64,000 nucleotides of DNA from Leptasterias polaris (GCA_037783415.1 JAZGTN010000149.1:496001-560000); one strand, 5' to 3'. Numbered from the stretch's first letter, positions 10,639-23,876 are shown. A program made the numbers and translations. Notes: generated by a model not told the origin, from the sequence alone.

Positions 10639-13008
10639 TTTTTTTTTTCTTCTCCATCTTCTTCTTCCCTAGAACTCTTCTCTACAGCATAACTCAAGAT
10701 TGAAACTGAATTAAACCTTGAAACTCATCAGATAATTGAACCTCAATATGAAGACGGCACAGTTGTCAGTACGTCATGATGACGTTATCAGGTGTCGAAT
10801 TACAAGGTTTTTAAAGTTGAAAAATGACCATTTGCTTTTTGCTGTATCTCAACGAATATGAAAGCTATGATGTTCAAAGTTTTGGCATCTGATAGACCAA
10901 GACTGGGGCAACATTTGAAAAGTTAACGCCAAAATTGTACGACCTTAACTTCCGGGTCGTTACCCTGGGTCGAAGTTCACCTTCGTTTTTTTCCTTCAAA
11001 AAACAACTTTCGAGCTTATCTACGGAATAACTCAAGATTGAGATTGAATTGAATGTTGAAACTCACCAGATAGTTGAACCTTAGTATCAAGACAATACAT
11101 ACTTAATTACGTCATGATGACGTCATCGGGCACTGAATTACATTGAATCAAAGTTTAATATTTGTAAAAATCATAACTCAAAAACCATAATTCGGATTTT
11201 GACAATCTACACATCATCGGATAGATCGTTAAGAGTTTGACAAACGCTTCACAGAACACGTACAATTTTTTAACTTACTTTCGAAAGTTTCGGTTCATAA
11301 CGGAAGTTGAAAATTTCATAATATCTTATCTTATTCACATCTTTAAAACTCTTGATCACTTCAGCATAATTTTTGTATCAGATTGTAGAACAGCAATCCC
11401 TCTTAAACTTTTGCACAGAGATAACAACATTATAATCCTATGCATCTGGTAAAAACTGGGAAATGAAGCGCACCGTCCTACTCGTACCCCCCCCCCCCCA
11501 CCTCTCACTTTCATTGACAACGCATCGTACACATAACGTGTAAGGGCTAACGACTGACAACAACGCACACTATGTACGCTACATGCATTGCCAGCGCTGA
11601 TACTGTGTGTGTGAAGTGGCGCGAACTTTTTTTTTTGGGGGGGGGAATCCCCAACAGCGCTCTTTTTCGTCCAACGAAAGAGGGCGCTGTTAAAGTTTTT
11701 AGTAACATCGAGCGCTGAATACAGAGCGGAGAATCGCAATAGTTGAGTGATAATGAACAACGTCTCGCACCAAAACTACAAGTAGGAATACATTTGCATT
11801 GATGTTATAAGATACATTGCACACCCTCAGATAATTAATCTAATATTTGAAAAACACGTTACTCCCGGTTCACATAATTATAGTTTTTTTTTACAAGTCA
11901 TACATTAGCTGAAAGGTTTTAATGTACTGATTAGGATCTACACAAATGAAACCAGTTTAAACTTGGCTTCTTATTGTTCAAACCGGAGGTTGAAATTAAA
12001 TTTTTCAAAGAAAAATAATTTCTCAACCACACATTTGATTTTTTTAATTTATTTATACGTCATTGGGTAGGTATGTAACAACTTAAGAAACGACACACAA
12101 CATTTACCATTTAACCTTGACTTCCGGTTAAACAGGAAGATACAATTAATTATTTGAAAAAAAACATTACTCCAAAACCAGGAATTTGTTATTTATTATC
12201 TGAACGTCGTCAGATAAGGCTTTGAAAAACATTACTAACGCTATAAATTGTGACCAGATGACATTGTCTTCCGGTTCAAACCGGAAGTTTAAATTTTATA
12301 TTGGAAAAAAAAATCATAACATCTGAACCATACATTTGATTTTTTCAATCTATGCATCATCTGAAAGGTCTTAATAGACTTATCACGTGCTACACAATAT
12401 GCGACCTCGTTTGACCTTGACTTCCGGTTACAGTTGGAAATTGATATATAATATTTGAAAAATAAAAAATCCTAAACCACATGATTGATTTTTATCATCT
12501 ATACGTCAAAAGAAAGAAATCAAAAGACATCACCAACGCCACCAAGTGTGACCTCTATTGACTCTGACATCCGGTTCATACCGGAAGTTAACATTTATTA
12601 TTTGAAAAATTAATAACTTCTGAACCACTCATTGTTTTTTTTCCCTGTACATCATCAGTTAAAACTTTTGTAACTTAACCAACGCTACCGAGTGTGACCT
12701 CGGTTGACCTTGACTTCCGGTTCAAACCGGAAGTTGAGTCTTTATATTTCAAAATATCATAACTTCTGAACCACACATTTTATTTTTTCAATCTATACAT
12801 CATCTGAAAGGTCTTCATAAACTAATCAACATATGACTCTATTTGACCTCGACATCTGGTTCAAACTGGAAGTTCTTGTTAAATATTTGAAACGTTCATA
12901 ACTCCTGAACCAGGAATTGGATTGATAAGGTAAAATGACGTTACCAATTCATTCAATTACTCCCCACGAACACCTTGTTTTTGTAGTAAACAAAAACTGA
13001 AGCTCTAG
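10639..13008 (+). mobile_element. Helitron-like unit 4 with core satellite
   Basis: Same 5' end and CRE-like sub-repeats as its neighbours. The 3' half (about 12100-12950) is a tandem run of ~147-bp core monomers: the GACTTCCGG or GACATCCGG landmark recurs at 12119, 12267, 12419, 12565, 12712 and 12851. Each has the palindrome TTCCGGTTCAAACCGGAA followed by a CATAACTTCTGAACCACACA-like segment. Ends with the hairpin GTTTTTGT-AGTAA-ACAAAAAC and CTAG at 13005-13008. Confidence 0.7.
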
Positions 13009-14712
13009 TTTCTTTTTGTTTCTTCTCCATCTTCTTCTTCCCTAGAACTCTTCTCTACAGCGTAACTCAAGATTGAAACTATATTGAACCTTGAAACTCA
13101 TCAGATAATTGAACCTCAATATGAAGACGGCACAGTTGTCAGTACGTCATGATGACGTCATCAGGTGTCGAATTACAAGGTTTTTAAGTTGAAAAAATGA
13201 CCATTTGCTTTTTGCTGTATCTCAACGAATATGAAAGCTATGATGTTCAAAGTTTGGCATCTGATAGACCAAGACTGGGGCAACATTTGAAAAGTTAACG
13301 CCAAAATTGTACGACCTTAACTTCCGGGTCGTTACCCTAGGTCGAAGTTCACCTTCGTTTTTTTCCTTCAAAAAACAACTTTCGAGCTTATCTACGGAAT
13401 AACTCAAGATTGAGATTGAATTGAATGTTGAAACTCACCAGATAGTTGAACCTTAGTAACAAGACAACACATACTTAATGACGACATGATGACGTCATCG
13501 GGCATCGAATTACAATAAACCAAAATTTAATATTTGTAAAAATCATAAGTCATGAACCATAATTCGGATTTTGACAATCTACACATCATTGGATAGGTCT
13601 TTAAGAGCTTGACAAATGCTACACAGAACCTTTACAACATTTGAGCTGACTTCCGGTTCAAACCGGAAGTTGAAAATTTCAAAATATCTTATTGTATTCA
13701 TATCTTTAAAACTACTGATCATTTCAGGAAAATATTTTGTATCAGGGTGTAGACCGTTGAGCCTGCTCAAACTTTCGCACAGACATAACAACATTTTACC
13801 TTAACATCTGGTCGAAACAGGACGAAAACACGCACCCATCAGTTGACCCGCATTGACGACGCACGATAGCGTATTAGCGTGTAAACAACCTTGCCCTGGC
13901 CACTCAAACTTTAAACTATGTTTCTCAAGCGTATTCTCTTAGAAGTAGGTTAATTTAGGAATATATTTCGCATTGCATCACAGAGGTGGTCCATCTAATA
14001 TTTAACAAATTCATAACTGCTGGACCCACACATTGTATTTTAACAATTCATACATCATCTGAAAGGTCATAATAAACTAATCATACACTACACATTATGT
14101 GACCCCGTTTGAACTTGAATTCCTGTTAAAGTCGGAAGTTGCTTTTTAATGTTTTAAAAGTCATAAATCCTGAACCACATATTCGTTTTTTATCATCTAT
14201 GCGTCAAGAGAAAGGACATCGGAGACTTCACCAACGCTACCAAGTGTGACCTCTATTGACTCTGACATCCGGTTCATACCGGAAGTTAACATTTAGTATT
14301 TGAAAAATCACAACTTCTGAACCACTCATTGGTTGTTTATTTTCTGTACATCTGTACATTCTTAAAACTGTTGTAACTTAACCAACGCTACCGAGTGTGA
14401 ACTCGGTTGACCTTGACTTCCGGTTCAAACCGGAAGTTGAGACTTTATATTTCAAAATATCATAACTTCTGAACCACACATTGGATTTTTTCAATCTATA
14501 CATCATCTGAAAGGTCTTCATAAACTAATCAACATGTGACCCTATTTTACCTCGACATCCGGTTCAAACCGGAAGTTCTTGTTAAATTTTTGAAAAGTTC
14601 ATAACTCCTGAACCAGGAATTGGATTGATTAGGTATAATGACGTTGCCTATTCATTCAATCACTCCCCACGAACACCTTGTTTTTGTCACATGACAAAAA
14701 CTGAATCCCTAG
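13009..14712 (+). mobile_element. Helitron-like unit 5
   Basis: About 1704 bp, from the pyrimidine-rich 5' end to the hairpin TTTTTGTCACATGACAAAAA and CTAG at 14709-14712. The 3' half carries several 147-bp-type core monomers. It lacks the poly-C/GGCGCTGTT module present in units 1 to 4. Confidence 0.65.
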
Positions 14713-17210
14713 TTTGTTTTTCTTCTCCTTCTTCTTCTTCCACTCAACTCTTCTCTGGATCATAACTCAAGATTGAAACTGAATTGAACCTTGAAACTCA
14801 TCAGACAATTGAACCTCAATACGAAGACGGCACAGTTGTAATTACGTCATGATGACGCAAGGGCGTCGATCGCTACTGAAAAGTAGGGGGGGACGGGCGA
14901 GCAAGTCTTGACAAAATACATATTACATTATTTGCACCCCCATTACTTTTACATTTAATTCTGTGTTACACTTGTTCCCTATTTTTGTTTGACCAGGAGG
15001 CGAGTTACAGGGGGTGATATTTAACAATAACATCATCCGAAATGGTGTTTGGGCCTGGGTTTCCCTTATGTAAAACCGAGATTATACCAAATACAAAAAT
15101 GCTTCGGGAGTCCGGCGTTTATCGTGTGTCAGCTTCTTCGACAAATCTTGTCATGACCCAAACTGCTCCTATTTATTTTAATGGATTTTACTACTTTTTT
15201 TGCGTTGTGCGATTGTAACAATTTGAAAATGTAACACATTTGCACGTGCGCGCACACACACAGACTTCCTTTGTGGAGGGATCGTGTACCGTACATTATA
15301 GCATACACAAATGACGCATAACTTGAATGCTAACAAGGTATGTAAGCGGGATATTGGCGTTCATGTCTTGGACGAAACTTGTCGTCTATTGTCTGTATTA
15401 TAGAAACGGAAATAGGCCAAAAATACCATTCTGCGCATGGTCCATCAGAACGAAAGATGAAAATGAAGAAAACATTTCACCGTTTGTTCGCTATTCTTTT
15501 ATTTGAACAAAAATTGTAATGAAATATTAAATCTAGAAAATGGTGTATATTTTTTCATATTTTGTTGCATATTTCTAGTGAACAGTCAATCAAAAAGTGG
15601 GGGGGACATCTGATATGCTGTCCCCCCCAGTCTAAAAAGTGGGGGGGGGGGGGGGGGGGGGGGGGGGGACATGTTCCCCCGTCCGCCACCCATCGACGCC
15701 CTTGTGGTGACGTCATCAGGTGTCGAATTACAAGGTTTTTAAAGTTGAAAATTTGCTTTTTGCTGTATCTCAACGAATATGAAAGCTATGATGTTCAAAG
15801 TTTTGGCATCTGATAGACCAAGACTGAGGCAACATTTGAAAAGTTAATGCCAAAATCGTACGACCTTTTTTTCCGTGTCGTTACCCTAGGTCAAAGTGTG
15901 CCTTCGCTTTTTTCCTTCAAAAAACAACTTTCGAGCTTATCTACGGACTAACTCAAGATTGAGATTGAATTGAATGTTGAAACTCACCACATAGTTGAAC
16001 CTTAGTATCAAGACAAAACATACTTCATTACGTCATGATGACGTCATCGGGCACTGAATTACATTAAATCAAAGTTTAATATTTGTAAAAATCATAACTA
16101 AAAAACCATAATTCGGATTTTGACAATCTACACATCATCGGATAGATCGTTAAAAGTTTGACAAACGCTTCACAGAACCCGTACAATATTTTAACTTACT
16201 TTCGGTTCATAACGGAGGTTGAAACTTTCATAATATCTTATCTTATTCATATCTTTAAAACTCTTGATCACTTCAGCATAATTTTTGTATCAGATTGTAG
16301 AACAGCAATCCCTCTTAAACGTTTGCACTGAGATAACAATATTTTAACCTTTTACATCCTGTTAAAATCGGACAATGAAGCGCACCTACCCACTCGTAAC
16401 CCCCCACACTTTCATTGACAACGCATTATGTACACATAACGTTGAAACTGATGCAAGCCAGTTCACGCGCTGACTGTGCCGTGCACTGTCATCGTCGTGT
16501 TGAAACAAAAATTGCAACAGCGCCCTCTTTCGTTTGAAATTTAGAAAACAGCGCTGATAAATTGATAACATTGTCTTCGGGCTTATCTACAGAATAACTC
16601 AAGATTGAAATTGAATTGAACATTGAAACTCATAAGATTGTTGAACCTCAGTATCAAGATGACACAAACTTAATAACGTCATGATAACCACATCAGGTAT
16701 TAAATTACAATAACTGAAAGTTTAATTTTTGTAACATAACTCATGAACCATTTATTAGATTTTTACAATCTACACATCATCGGATAGGTAATTAAAGGTC
16801 CGACAAACGTTACACAAAAATTGACCCCCATTTGACCTTGATAATTTAGTATCTGAAAAAATCATAAGCAGACATTGGTTGTTTATTTTCTGTACGTCGG
16901 CAGATAAGGCTTTCAAAACCTGAAGTTTAAACTTTATATTAAACAAATCATAACTTCCGAACCACACATTTGATTTTTAGAATTTATTTATCATTAGAAA
17001 GGTCTTCAAAATCTCAACAAGCGCTCACAAAATGTAACCCCCATTTGCCCTTGACTTCCGGTTCATACCGGAACATGATGTTTAATGTTTACAAAACTCA
17101 TAACACCTGAACCAGTCATTGGATTGATGAGTTAAATGTTGTCACCAATTCATTCAATCACTCAGCACGAACACCTTGTTTTTGTCACATGACAAAAACT
17201 GAAAGGCTAG
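14713..17210 (+). mobile_element. Helitron-like unit 6, split by a hAT-like insertion
   Basis: Begins with TTCTTCTCCTTCTTCTTCC and ends at CTAG 17207-17210 after TTTTTGTCACATGACAAAAA. The first CRE-like motif is interrupted at 14857 by an 847-bp element; without it the unit would be about 1.65 kb. The sub-terminal GAAAGGCTAG matches unit 2, suggesting that these two are closest relatives. Confidence 0.65.
14858..15704. mobile_element. hAT-like non-autonomous insertion
   Basis: Terminal inverted repeat CAAGGGCGTCGAT (14858-14870) pairs with ATCGACGCCCTTG (15692-15704). It is flanked by an 8-bp duplication with one mismatch (TGATGACG left, TGGTGACG right). Removing it restores the continuous CRE-like motif of the host unit. 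The CA(A/G)GGGCG terminus with an 8-bp duplication is typical of hAT transposons. No transposase is encoded. Near its right end is a G-run of more than 25 bases (about 15642-15668) next to a GGGGGGGACA / TGTCCCCCCC hairpin. Confidence 0.8.
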
Positions 17211-18815
17211 TTTTTTTCTTCTCCTCCTTCCACGCAACTCTTCTCTACAACATAACTCAATATTGAAACTGAATTGAACCTTGAAACTCATCAGACAGTT
17301 GAACGAAGACGAAGACGGCACAGTTGTCATTACGTCATGATGACGTCATCAGGTGCCGAATAACAAGGTTTTTAAAGTTGAAAAATGACCATTTGCTTTT
17401 TGCTGTATCTCAACGAATATGAAAGCTATGATGTTCTTACTTGGGCATCGCATAGATCAAGACTGGGGCAACATTTGAAAAGTTAACGCTAAAATCGTAC
17501 GACCTTATCTTCCGGATCGTTACCCTAGGTCGAAGTTCACCTTCGTTTTTTTTCCCTTCAAAAAACAACTTTCGAGCTTATCTACGGAATAACTCAAGAT
17601 TGAGATTGAATTGAATGTTGAAACTCAACAGATAGTTGAACCTTAGTATCAAGACAACACATACTTAATTACGTCATGATGACGTCGTCGGGCATTGAAT
17701 TACATTAAATCAAAGTTTAATATTTGTAAAAATCATAACTCAAAAACCATAATTCGGATTTTGACAATCTACACATCATCGGATAGATCGTTAAAAGTTT
17801 GACAAATGCTTCACAGAACCCGTACAATATTTTAACTTACTTCCGGTTCATAACGGGAGTTGAAAATTTCATATTATGTTCCTTTATTCATATCTTTAAA
17901 ACTACTGATCACTTCAGCGTAATTTATGTATCAGATTGTAGAACAGCAATCCCTCTTAAACTTTTGCACAGAGATAACAACATTTTAACCTTATATACAT
18001 CTGGGAAAACGGACAATGAAGCGCACCTTCCAACTCGTACCCCCCCCCCCCACTTTCATTGACAACGCATTATGTACACATAACAATGAAATTGATGCAA
18101 GCTACAGTTCACGCGCTGACTGTGCTGTCGTCGTCTTCCGTTTGTTTGATCTGCTGGCGGGAAGCAAAATTTGTCAACAGCGTCCTCTTTCGTTGGATAT
18201 TTATTAAGTAGCGCTGATAAATAAAATCGTTTACGGGCTTAATCAACGGAATAACTCAAGATTAAAATTGAATTGAACATTGCAACTCATAAGAAAATTT
18301 TACCTCAGTATCAAGACGACACAAACTAAATGACGTCATGATGACGTCATCGAGTATCGAATTAAAATAAATCAAATTTTAATATTTGTAAAAAACAACT
18401 GATGAACTATTTTAGTATTTATTGGATTTTTACAATCTATACATCATCGGATAGGTAATTGGAAGTTCGACAAACGCTACACTAAAATTGACCCCTTTTG
18501 ACCTTACTTCCGGTTCAAACAGGAAGATGACATTTAAAATTTGAAAACATCATAACTTCTGAACAACACATTTGATTTTTTCAATCTATACATCATCCAA
18601 AAGGTCGTCATAAACTAATCACGCGCTACACAAAATGTGACCCTATCTGACCTTGATCCGGTTAAAACCGGAAGTTGATGTTTAACATTTGAAAAAGTTC
18701 TTAACTCCTGAACCAGGCATGGATTGATAAGGTATAATGTCTTTCAAACCTATATATATTCAATCACTCCCGACGAACACCTTGTTTTTGTAGTAAACAA
18801 AAACTGAATCTCTAG
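17211..18815 (+). mobile_element. Helitron-like unit 7 (last of array)
   Basis: About 1605 bp, ending with the hairpin GTTTTTGT-AGTAA-ACAAAAAC and CTAG at 18812-18815, followed by TTTTGTTTTG of the flanking DNA. It has both CRE-like sub-repeats plus a third copy near 18335, one poly-C module and core monomers. Flanking sequence beyond 18816 no longer resembles the array, which fixes its 3' boundary. Confidence 0.65.
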
Positions 18816-20174
18816 TTTTGTTTTGTCCTTGGTCTCCATAAGGTACCGAAAGTGTGAGCACTGTCGTCACGATCATTGTCTGCTTGTGGCTGGACATCCA
18901 TGGAAACATGAACTCTCACCCAGTAACTGTACACACGCACGCGTTAACCGTCACATCACATACACACAGTTTGAAAGAATTGACCCGCATTCCGGGTCCC
19001 GTGGGACCTGACCTTTTTGGGGTCATTATGAACCAGAATCTGTGTCAAAATAACCAAGACACGGGTCAAACTGACTCAGAATCCGAGTTGAAATTACATT
19101 TTTCAAAGCTGACTCCGGGCTCCTTGGAATCCGGGTTGTGTTCCACCCGCGAGGAGTTTTAGAGTGTGCGCGTTCATTCGTAGAAATAAGGCCACATTTA
19201 CATTATCCCCCATTTGTCATTATTATTTCTCTGTACTTCAGTCACTCTAAATTGTCAACCGTTTTCACAAAGAGATACAGCCTCGGCAGCCAAACTTTTG
19301 AGAAAACCACGTTTGAAGTTAAACTTTTTTTGAAATCATTGTTTAGGACACTTTTTGACTTTTAAACTTTGAAATGTTATCAAGCGAAAGTGGAGATCTT
19401 AAATCATGTGAAAGTGTTGTTATTGTTACCATACTTAGTTTAATCAGTAGTATTTAAACTGTTTAATACAAGTACCTCTTTGTGAAAACTGCGCGAACGA
19501 GGTACGTGTGCATGCATGAAGCGTGTCGTGTACAAACCAATGCGTAAACAAAGGTGTGTGTTCGTGACTCGAATTGGTCAATAAGTCTTCGCGAAAACTA
19601 AACACGAAGAGCACTCTTTTTTCGGCATCGTACCAGCGTCATGTACTTCAATGTCAAAATGGCAAATCGAAATGTGGCTGTTGGTGGAAACTGAAAACTG
19701 TAAATTTTGTGAAGTTGTCCTTGTGGTAGTTAAGTGTAACTAAGAAACTATGACGTTTTATTACTTGATCTCAGTGGGAAATGTTGATGTCAAGGATAAC
19801 ATTCAAAATGTGTGAAACTGATTTGCCAAAATGTATGATTTTTTGAAGAAGTGTCTCTTAATGAAAACGATAACAAAATATTGTAGCTGTTGTTCTCCCG
19901 AAAAAATCCGTTGACATTTTGATACTGTGCACTGTGCAGAACTAATTTGCCCGATTAACTTTGTACATCACGTGGTTAGTTACAATAAAATACGCCACCA
20001 AGTGTTTGCCTCGGATTAAATTTTTTTCAAAGTGTGTGGATATTTGCGGCTGTGGCTTCGCTTGTTGTTAAAGGCGTTGCTAATGACAAGCTATGCTTCA
20101 ACGCATGATGTCTTAGTGATCTTGCCGCAGCCGCTTGTTTTAGTAACGGCTATATCCATATTCAAATTAACATC
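18816..20174. other. Intergenic, no gene recognised
   Basis: No coding region or RNA gene could be supported. A segment near 18975-19025 (TGACCCGCATTCCGGGTCCC) has a diverged relative at 20580-20640, so the pair may mark an old duplicated repeat. Short open frames here have no family signature. Confidence 0.4.
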
Positions 20175-20450
20175 TGTTTTAAAAGACAATGTACAACATT
20201 GGTAAAATGTCAAAGACCAGTATCCACACTTGGTGTGACCCAACATATACATGAAATATTACAAACCTAAAGTTTAAGCTCGATCGGTCTCCGGAGTTAT
20301 GAGAAAACAGTGAAAAATCCCAAAATATTATTTTCACTAGTGTTTTCAAAAAATCGGATTTTATCACCAGTGATAAAGACTAACTGTTTTACTCATTTCC
20401 TAAAAACTATAGCATTTCAAGTAAAACTACTTTAAGGGAGGTTTTCCACA
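20175..20450. repeat. Diverged dispersed repeat, related to 37548-37926
   Basis: Contains TGTCAAAGACCAGTATCCAC, then a CACTTGGTGTGACCCAACAT segment, closely parallel to 37577-37610 in the host-gene intron. Boundaries are uncertain. Confidence 0.5.
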
Positions 20451-20797
20451 ATGACCATCTTTATGCCAAGTTATGTTATAAATCTGTGAACATTTAATTT
20501 TCAATCTTACTATTGTTGTACACAACCTTTAATATGGTGTTTAACAGTTCATCACACTCTGAATACTCCGAGGTCAGCTGACCCGTATGCGGTTCCCGTG
20601 GGGCCTGACCCCTGTTTGGGTCACATGATGACACAAATTCTACTCTGACCCAGAAATGAACCCCGCAGACCCGGCATCAGGGTAAACTCTGACATGGGAG
20701 TTCGTAGAGTGTAGCCTTCTTGTTCCTTACGGTCTTTTGAGTCACAACATAATGAGGCTATGATCAATGCTTCCCTCAAGACAAAACTCATGGATAA

Positions 20798-20897
20798 ATT
20801 GAAGTCTCTTTGTCGACTCAAACATGAATTAATTGAAGTCTCTTTGTCGATTCAAACATGAATTATTTGAAACCTCTTTGTCAACTTGAACAAGACC
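20798..20897. repeat. ~34-bp tandem repeat, three copies
   Basis: The unit ATTGAAGTCTCTTTGTCGA plus CTCAAACATGAATTA starts at 20798 and 20832; a more diverged third copy starts near 20864. Confidence 0.8.
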
Positions 20898-21216
20898 TAT
20901 ACCACTTCTGGAAGAGGCAATTGTATTAAACAGTTAATTACTCAATAATTATACTTACTATAATAACAATAACAACAGACTTGCATCATTTAAGATCTCC
21001 AATTCCATCAATGGTAAAATGTCAACATTTAGTTGGCAAACAATGATTTCACAAATAGTTTAACCCATGTCATGATTAAAGAGGGAGGGAGAGGTTGGGG
21101 TTGTCAATCAACGCTGACAACGTACTGCAGGGACGTTGCATGCGAACTGGTCCCTCGCTACAGGGTTTAAGATGCAGTACGGTCAAAAAGTGTTAAATGT
21201 CAGTAAAATAAATATG

Positions 21217-21297
21217 AAATAATAAACCACAAGGGAAACTGACTGGGTAACTCATTTAAAAATTTACCCAGTCAGTTTCCCTTGTGGTTTATTATTT
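21217..21297. repeat. Perfect hairpin, 34-bp arms
   Basis: The left arm 21217-21250 is the exact reverse complement of 21264-21297, with a 13-base loop. It lies about 175 bp upstream of a tRNA-like SINE head. It could be a small foldback element or a transcribed hairpin. Confidence 0.9.
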
Positions 21298-21472
21298 GAT
21301 ATCTGATATAAAAAGTCGCATCCCCTTAAGGTGATCCCCTGGCTGCCGCTTCCCAGGTTGTATCGTATACTTGGGTGTGATCCCTGGCTACACAGCAGTT
21401 TACGGTTGAATGGCTTCTGACTGGCACCCCCCGAACAAAGATATTGACAAAATAGGTAAGCCGCCAACATAG

Positions 21473-21545
21473 GGCTAGATAGCTCAGTTGGTAGAGCGCC
21501 GGCACGTTAAACCGGAGGTCGTTGGTTCAAATCCCGCTCTAGTCA
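21473..21545 (+). repeat. tRNA-derived SINE head (tRNA-Asn-like, GTT)
   Basis: A 73-nt tRNA-like sequence with a 7-bp acceptor stem (GGCTAGA / TCTAGTC, one G-U pair), D stem GCTC/GAGC, box A TAGCTCAGTTGG and box B GGTTCAAATCC. The loop position gives GTT as anticodon. Position 33 is C instead of U, and the anticodon and T stems each have a mismatch, so a functional tRNA is unlikely. It is followed by an A/T-rich tail. A second degraded copy lies at 22691. Best read as an RNA polymerase III SINE head. Confidence 0.65.
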
Positions 21546-21599
21546 ATTTTTCATTTAAAATAAATATGATAATAAATTAAAGAAAATTAAAACAATTGT

Positions 21600-22690
21600 C
21601 AGGTGTCTTTGCCTTTAGGCCATTTTGTTTATTACCTTATTGGGATCTCATGCGTTTCCTTTTTTCTGTTTTACACGTATTTTCAAATTGTTTTGCATTG
21701 TTGCTATTGGCCAATAGGCCTATATCATAAAGTGGTATACCGTAGCCTCATCACAATTTTTACGCGGTGCTCTTTTCGTCTGTTGTAAAATTATTTTTCT
21801 CAAATTCAACTAGGCTTCATTTCACACACTCATTAGGCTCACACTAGGCTCATTGTCACATAGTGCCGGCCACATCATAGAAATTACTGAAATTATTTTT
21901 TTGAAAACCTTAAACTTTGGCATTCAGAAAGTGGTTTCGTCTGAAACGCCAACATGTGCTAAACTGCAAAGCCATTTAGTTCGTAATCCTGCGGTAAATA
22001 GAAGTTAATCTACAAAATATATCGAAAACTCCCCTCGAAACCATGACCTATACCTTTTTGGTGAACCTTTTTGACTGGTTGATAAAAGACCAGACGATTG
22101 GATTCAACGACTTCCTCAAAGTTTATTGAACTTGGATCGATTTAAAAACTTGAATTGATAGCCCACGCCTCGCTACTGAAATCTGAAGTTTTCTGGCCAC
22201 TGATGAGCAACTCATAAACTGGTGACTTCCTTTAAAAAGACTAAAAGTTTGACATCATCATTTCGTAAATTCTCGACACATTGATTCGCGGTATACTTTC
22301 CATTATTTTAAGCCCAGTGTTGGCGCCTTTAAGGATTGTGGTCTGGTTATATTCTCTAGAATTTTATTTTGAACTTGATAATGAGACGAGAACAAAAATA
22401 ATTAATCTCTCTATTTTTTAGATCCTTGTTGATATAAGAATGACAATTTTTATAACAATAGTTAGTTTATAGTCACGCTTCTATACTGCTATTAAACCAA
22501 ATTATAAACTATAATTTGCCTTCTGACGCTGTTATTGTTTGTTTTTAATAGACCTTTGAGCTTTTTTCTTGCTTGTTTTTACAATGTGTCTTTTTTGGTC
22601 AACATTCTTGACTGCTAATATTTCTACTTATTGTTACTTTTGCTTTTCTCAATAATTACATGTACTTGTTGTTATTTTTCATAGAGGTAC
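21600..22690. other. Intergenic, A/T-rich, nothing recognised
   Basis: No coding signature, RNA or clear repeat seen between the two SINE heads. Confidence 0.4.
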
Positions 22691-22765
22691 GGAGTGTTGG
22701 TTGAGCTCAGTTGGTATAGAGCGCCGGCTCGTTAATCCAGAGGTCGTCAAATCCCGCTTTAGTCA
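22691..22765 (+). repeat. Degraded second SINE head
   Basis: Keeps GAGCTCAGTTGGTATAGAGC (box A region, with small changes and an inserted base) and AATCCCGCTTTAGTCA. The region of box B has lost about five bases. Followed by TTTGTTTTTGTTCAAACC. Same family as 21473. Confidence 0.65.
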
Positions 22766-22799
22766 TTTGTTTTTGTTCAAACCATACTTTTCTGTCGTG

Positions 22800-23876
22800 A
22801 GTTTTTTGTTTCCCTTCTAAGATAGATCTTGTGAGGTGTTTTTTAGGTAGGAATTTAACTTGTGTCTAGCTGCCTGTCTGTCTTTTGTATGTTTGTTTTG
22901 TGTTGGCTTGTTTGGGGTTTTTGCCGTTTTCATAATAGTATTGGACGTGCATTTTCAAAAGCGCGGCTTGGCATCGTCACCGTGTCTTTTGTGGGGATCT
23001 CACTGAAATACATAGAAGTCTATTGCATATCGGGCTTCGTACCCCATCAATTATTTCGAATAAAATGCATAGTATTTCGAGGAAACAAACCCCTCGTAAT
23101 AATACTTTAAGAAAAAGAACGAAATACAATTTCGCCGTCAGCAATTTCACGAAGGGTTAAAAGGTCCCCTGCAGCCAAAAATGTATGTTGCGAGAAAACC
23201 GCGTTTGAAGTTAAAGGGACACACCGGCTTCGTTGGGCTATTTTGGCCACAAAATAGACTAAAACATGACTACAAAGGTCTTCCAGGAATGGAGAAGAAC
23301 GGTTCCTAAAAGAAACCATAAATTTTGGCCGTTTTGGAGTATTTTTCATAAAACGAACCACTTTTTTGGTTCGGAAAACCCTCGTGATCTTCGGAGTTAG
23401 TTTTACTTCCAGCCGTATAACAGTTAAATACTGCACTGAATTCAACTCTGTTTTTTAACAAGTATTCATGAGTATTTGACAAAAGAAAATACGTATTCAA
23501 ATTATGGATACAACTTGTAAATAATCAAAAAATCGAACGTAAGTTTTTATTTCAGAGAGTCCGATCAACGGAAGCGTGTTTTACAGTGCACAGCGTGGGT
23601 ACTAACTACGCGTAACACAGGGGCAATCGTGTAGCTTGCGGGCAGAGTGTCTCGGCGGGGCTCAGCGTAACGGAAACCTCCTAGCCAAGAGATAGCTGTA
23701 CCTGGAAGCTCATGAACATGTGGGAGGGGTAGGGAGCAAGACCACCAACTACATTGTTGTCAATGCGGGTTTGTTAGTCGGTAAACCTCGCTGATCAAAT
23801 CCGCTGTTTCATAATCGTGACGTTTCAATGCTCTGTGTACGTTCCTTCCCCCGATTTGTACCAAATTTCCTGGTAA
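22800..23876. other. Intergenic, no gene recognised
   Basis: A stretch at 23190-23215 (GAGAAAACCGCGTTTGAAGT) recurs in similar form at 19300-19322, hinting at an old dispersed repeat. The minus-strand open frame at 23107-23445 has no recognisable domain. Confidence 0.4.

Noticed and set aside
18975..20700. A pair of LTRs bounded by the TGACCC...CCCGTGGG segments
   Set aside because: The two segments are short and diverged, no TG...CA ends or target duplication are visible, and nothing coding lies between.
21473..21545. Functional tRNA-Asn(GTT)
   Set aside because: C at position 33, mismatches in the anticodon and T stems, a degraded sibling copy at 22691 and an A/T-rich tail favour a SINE head.
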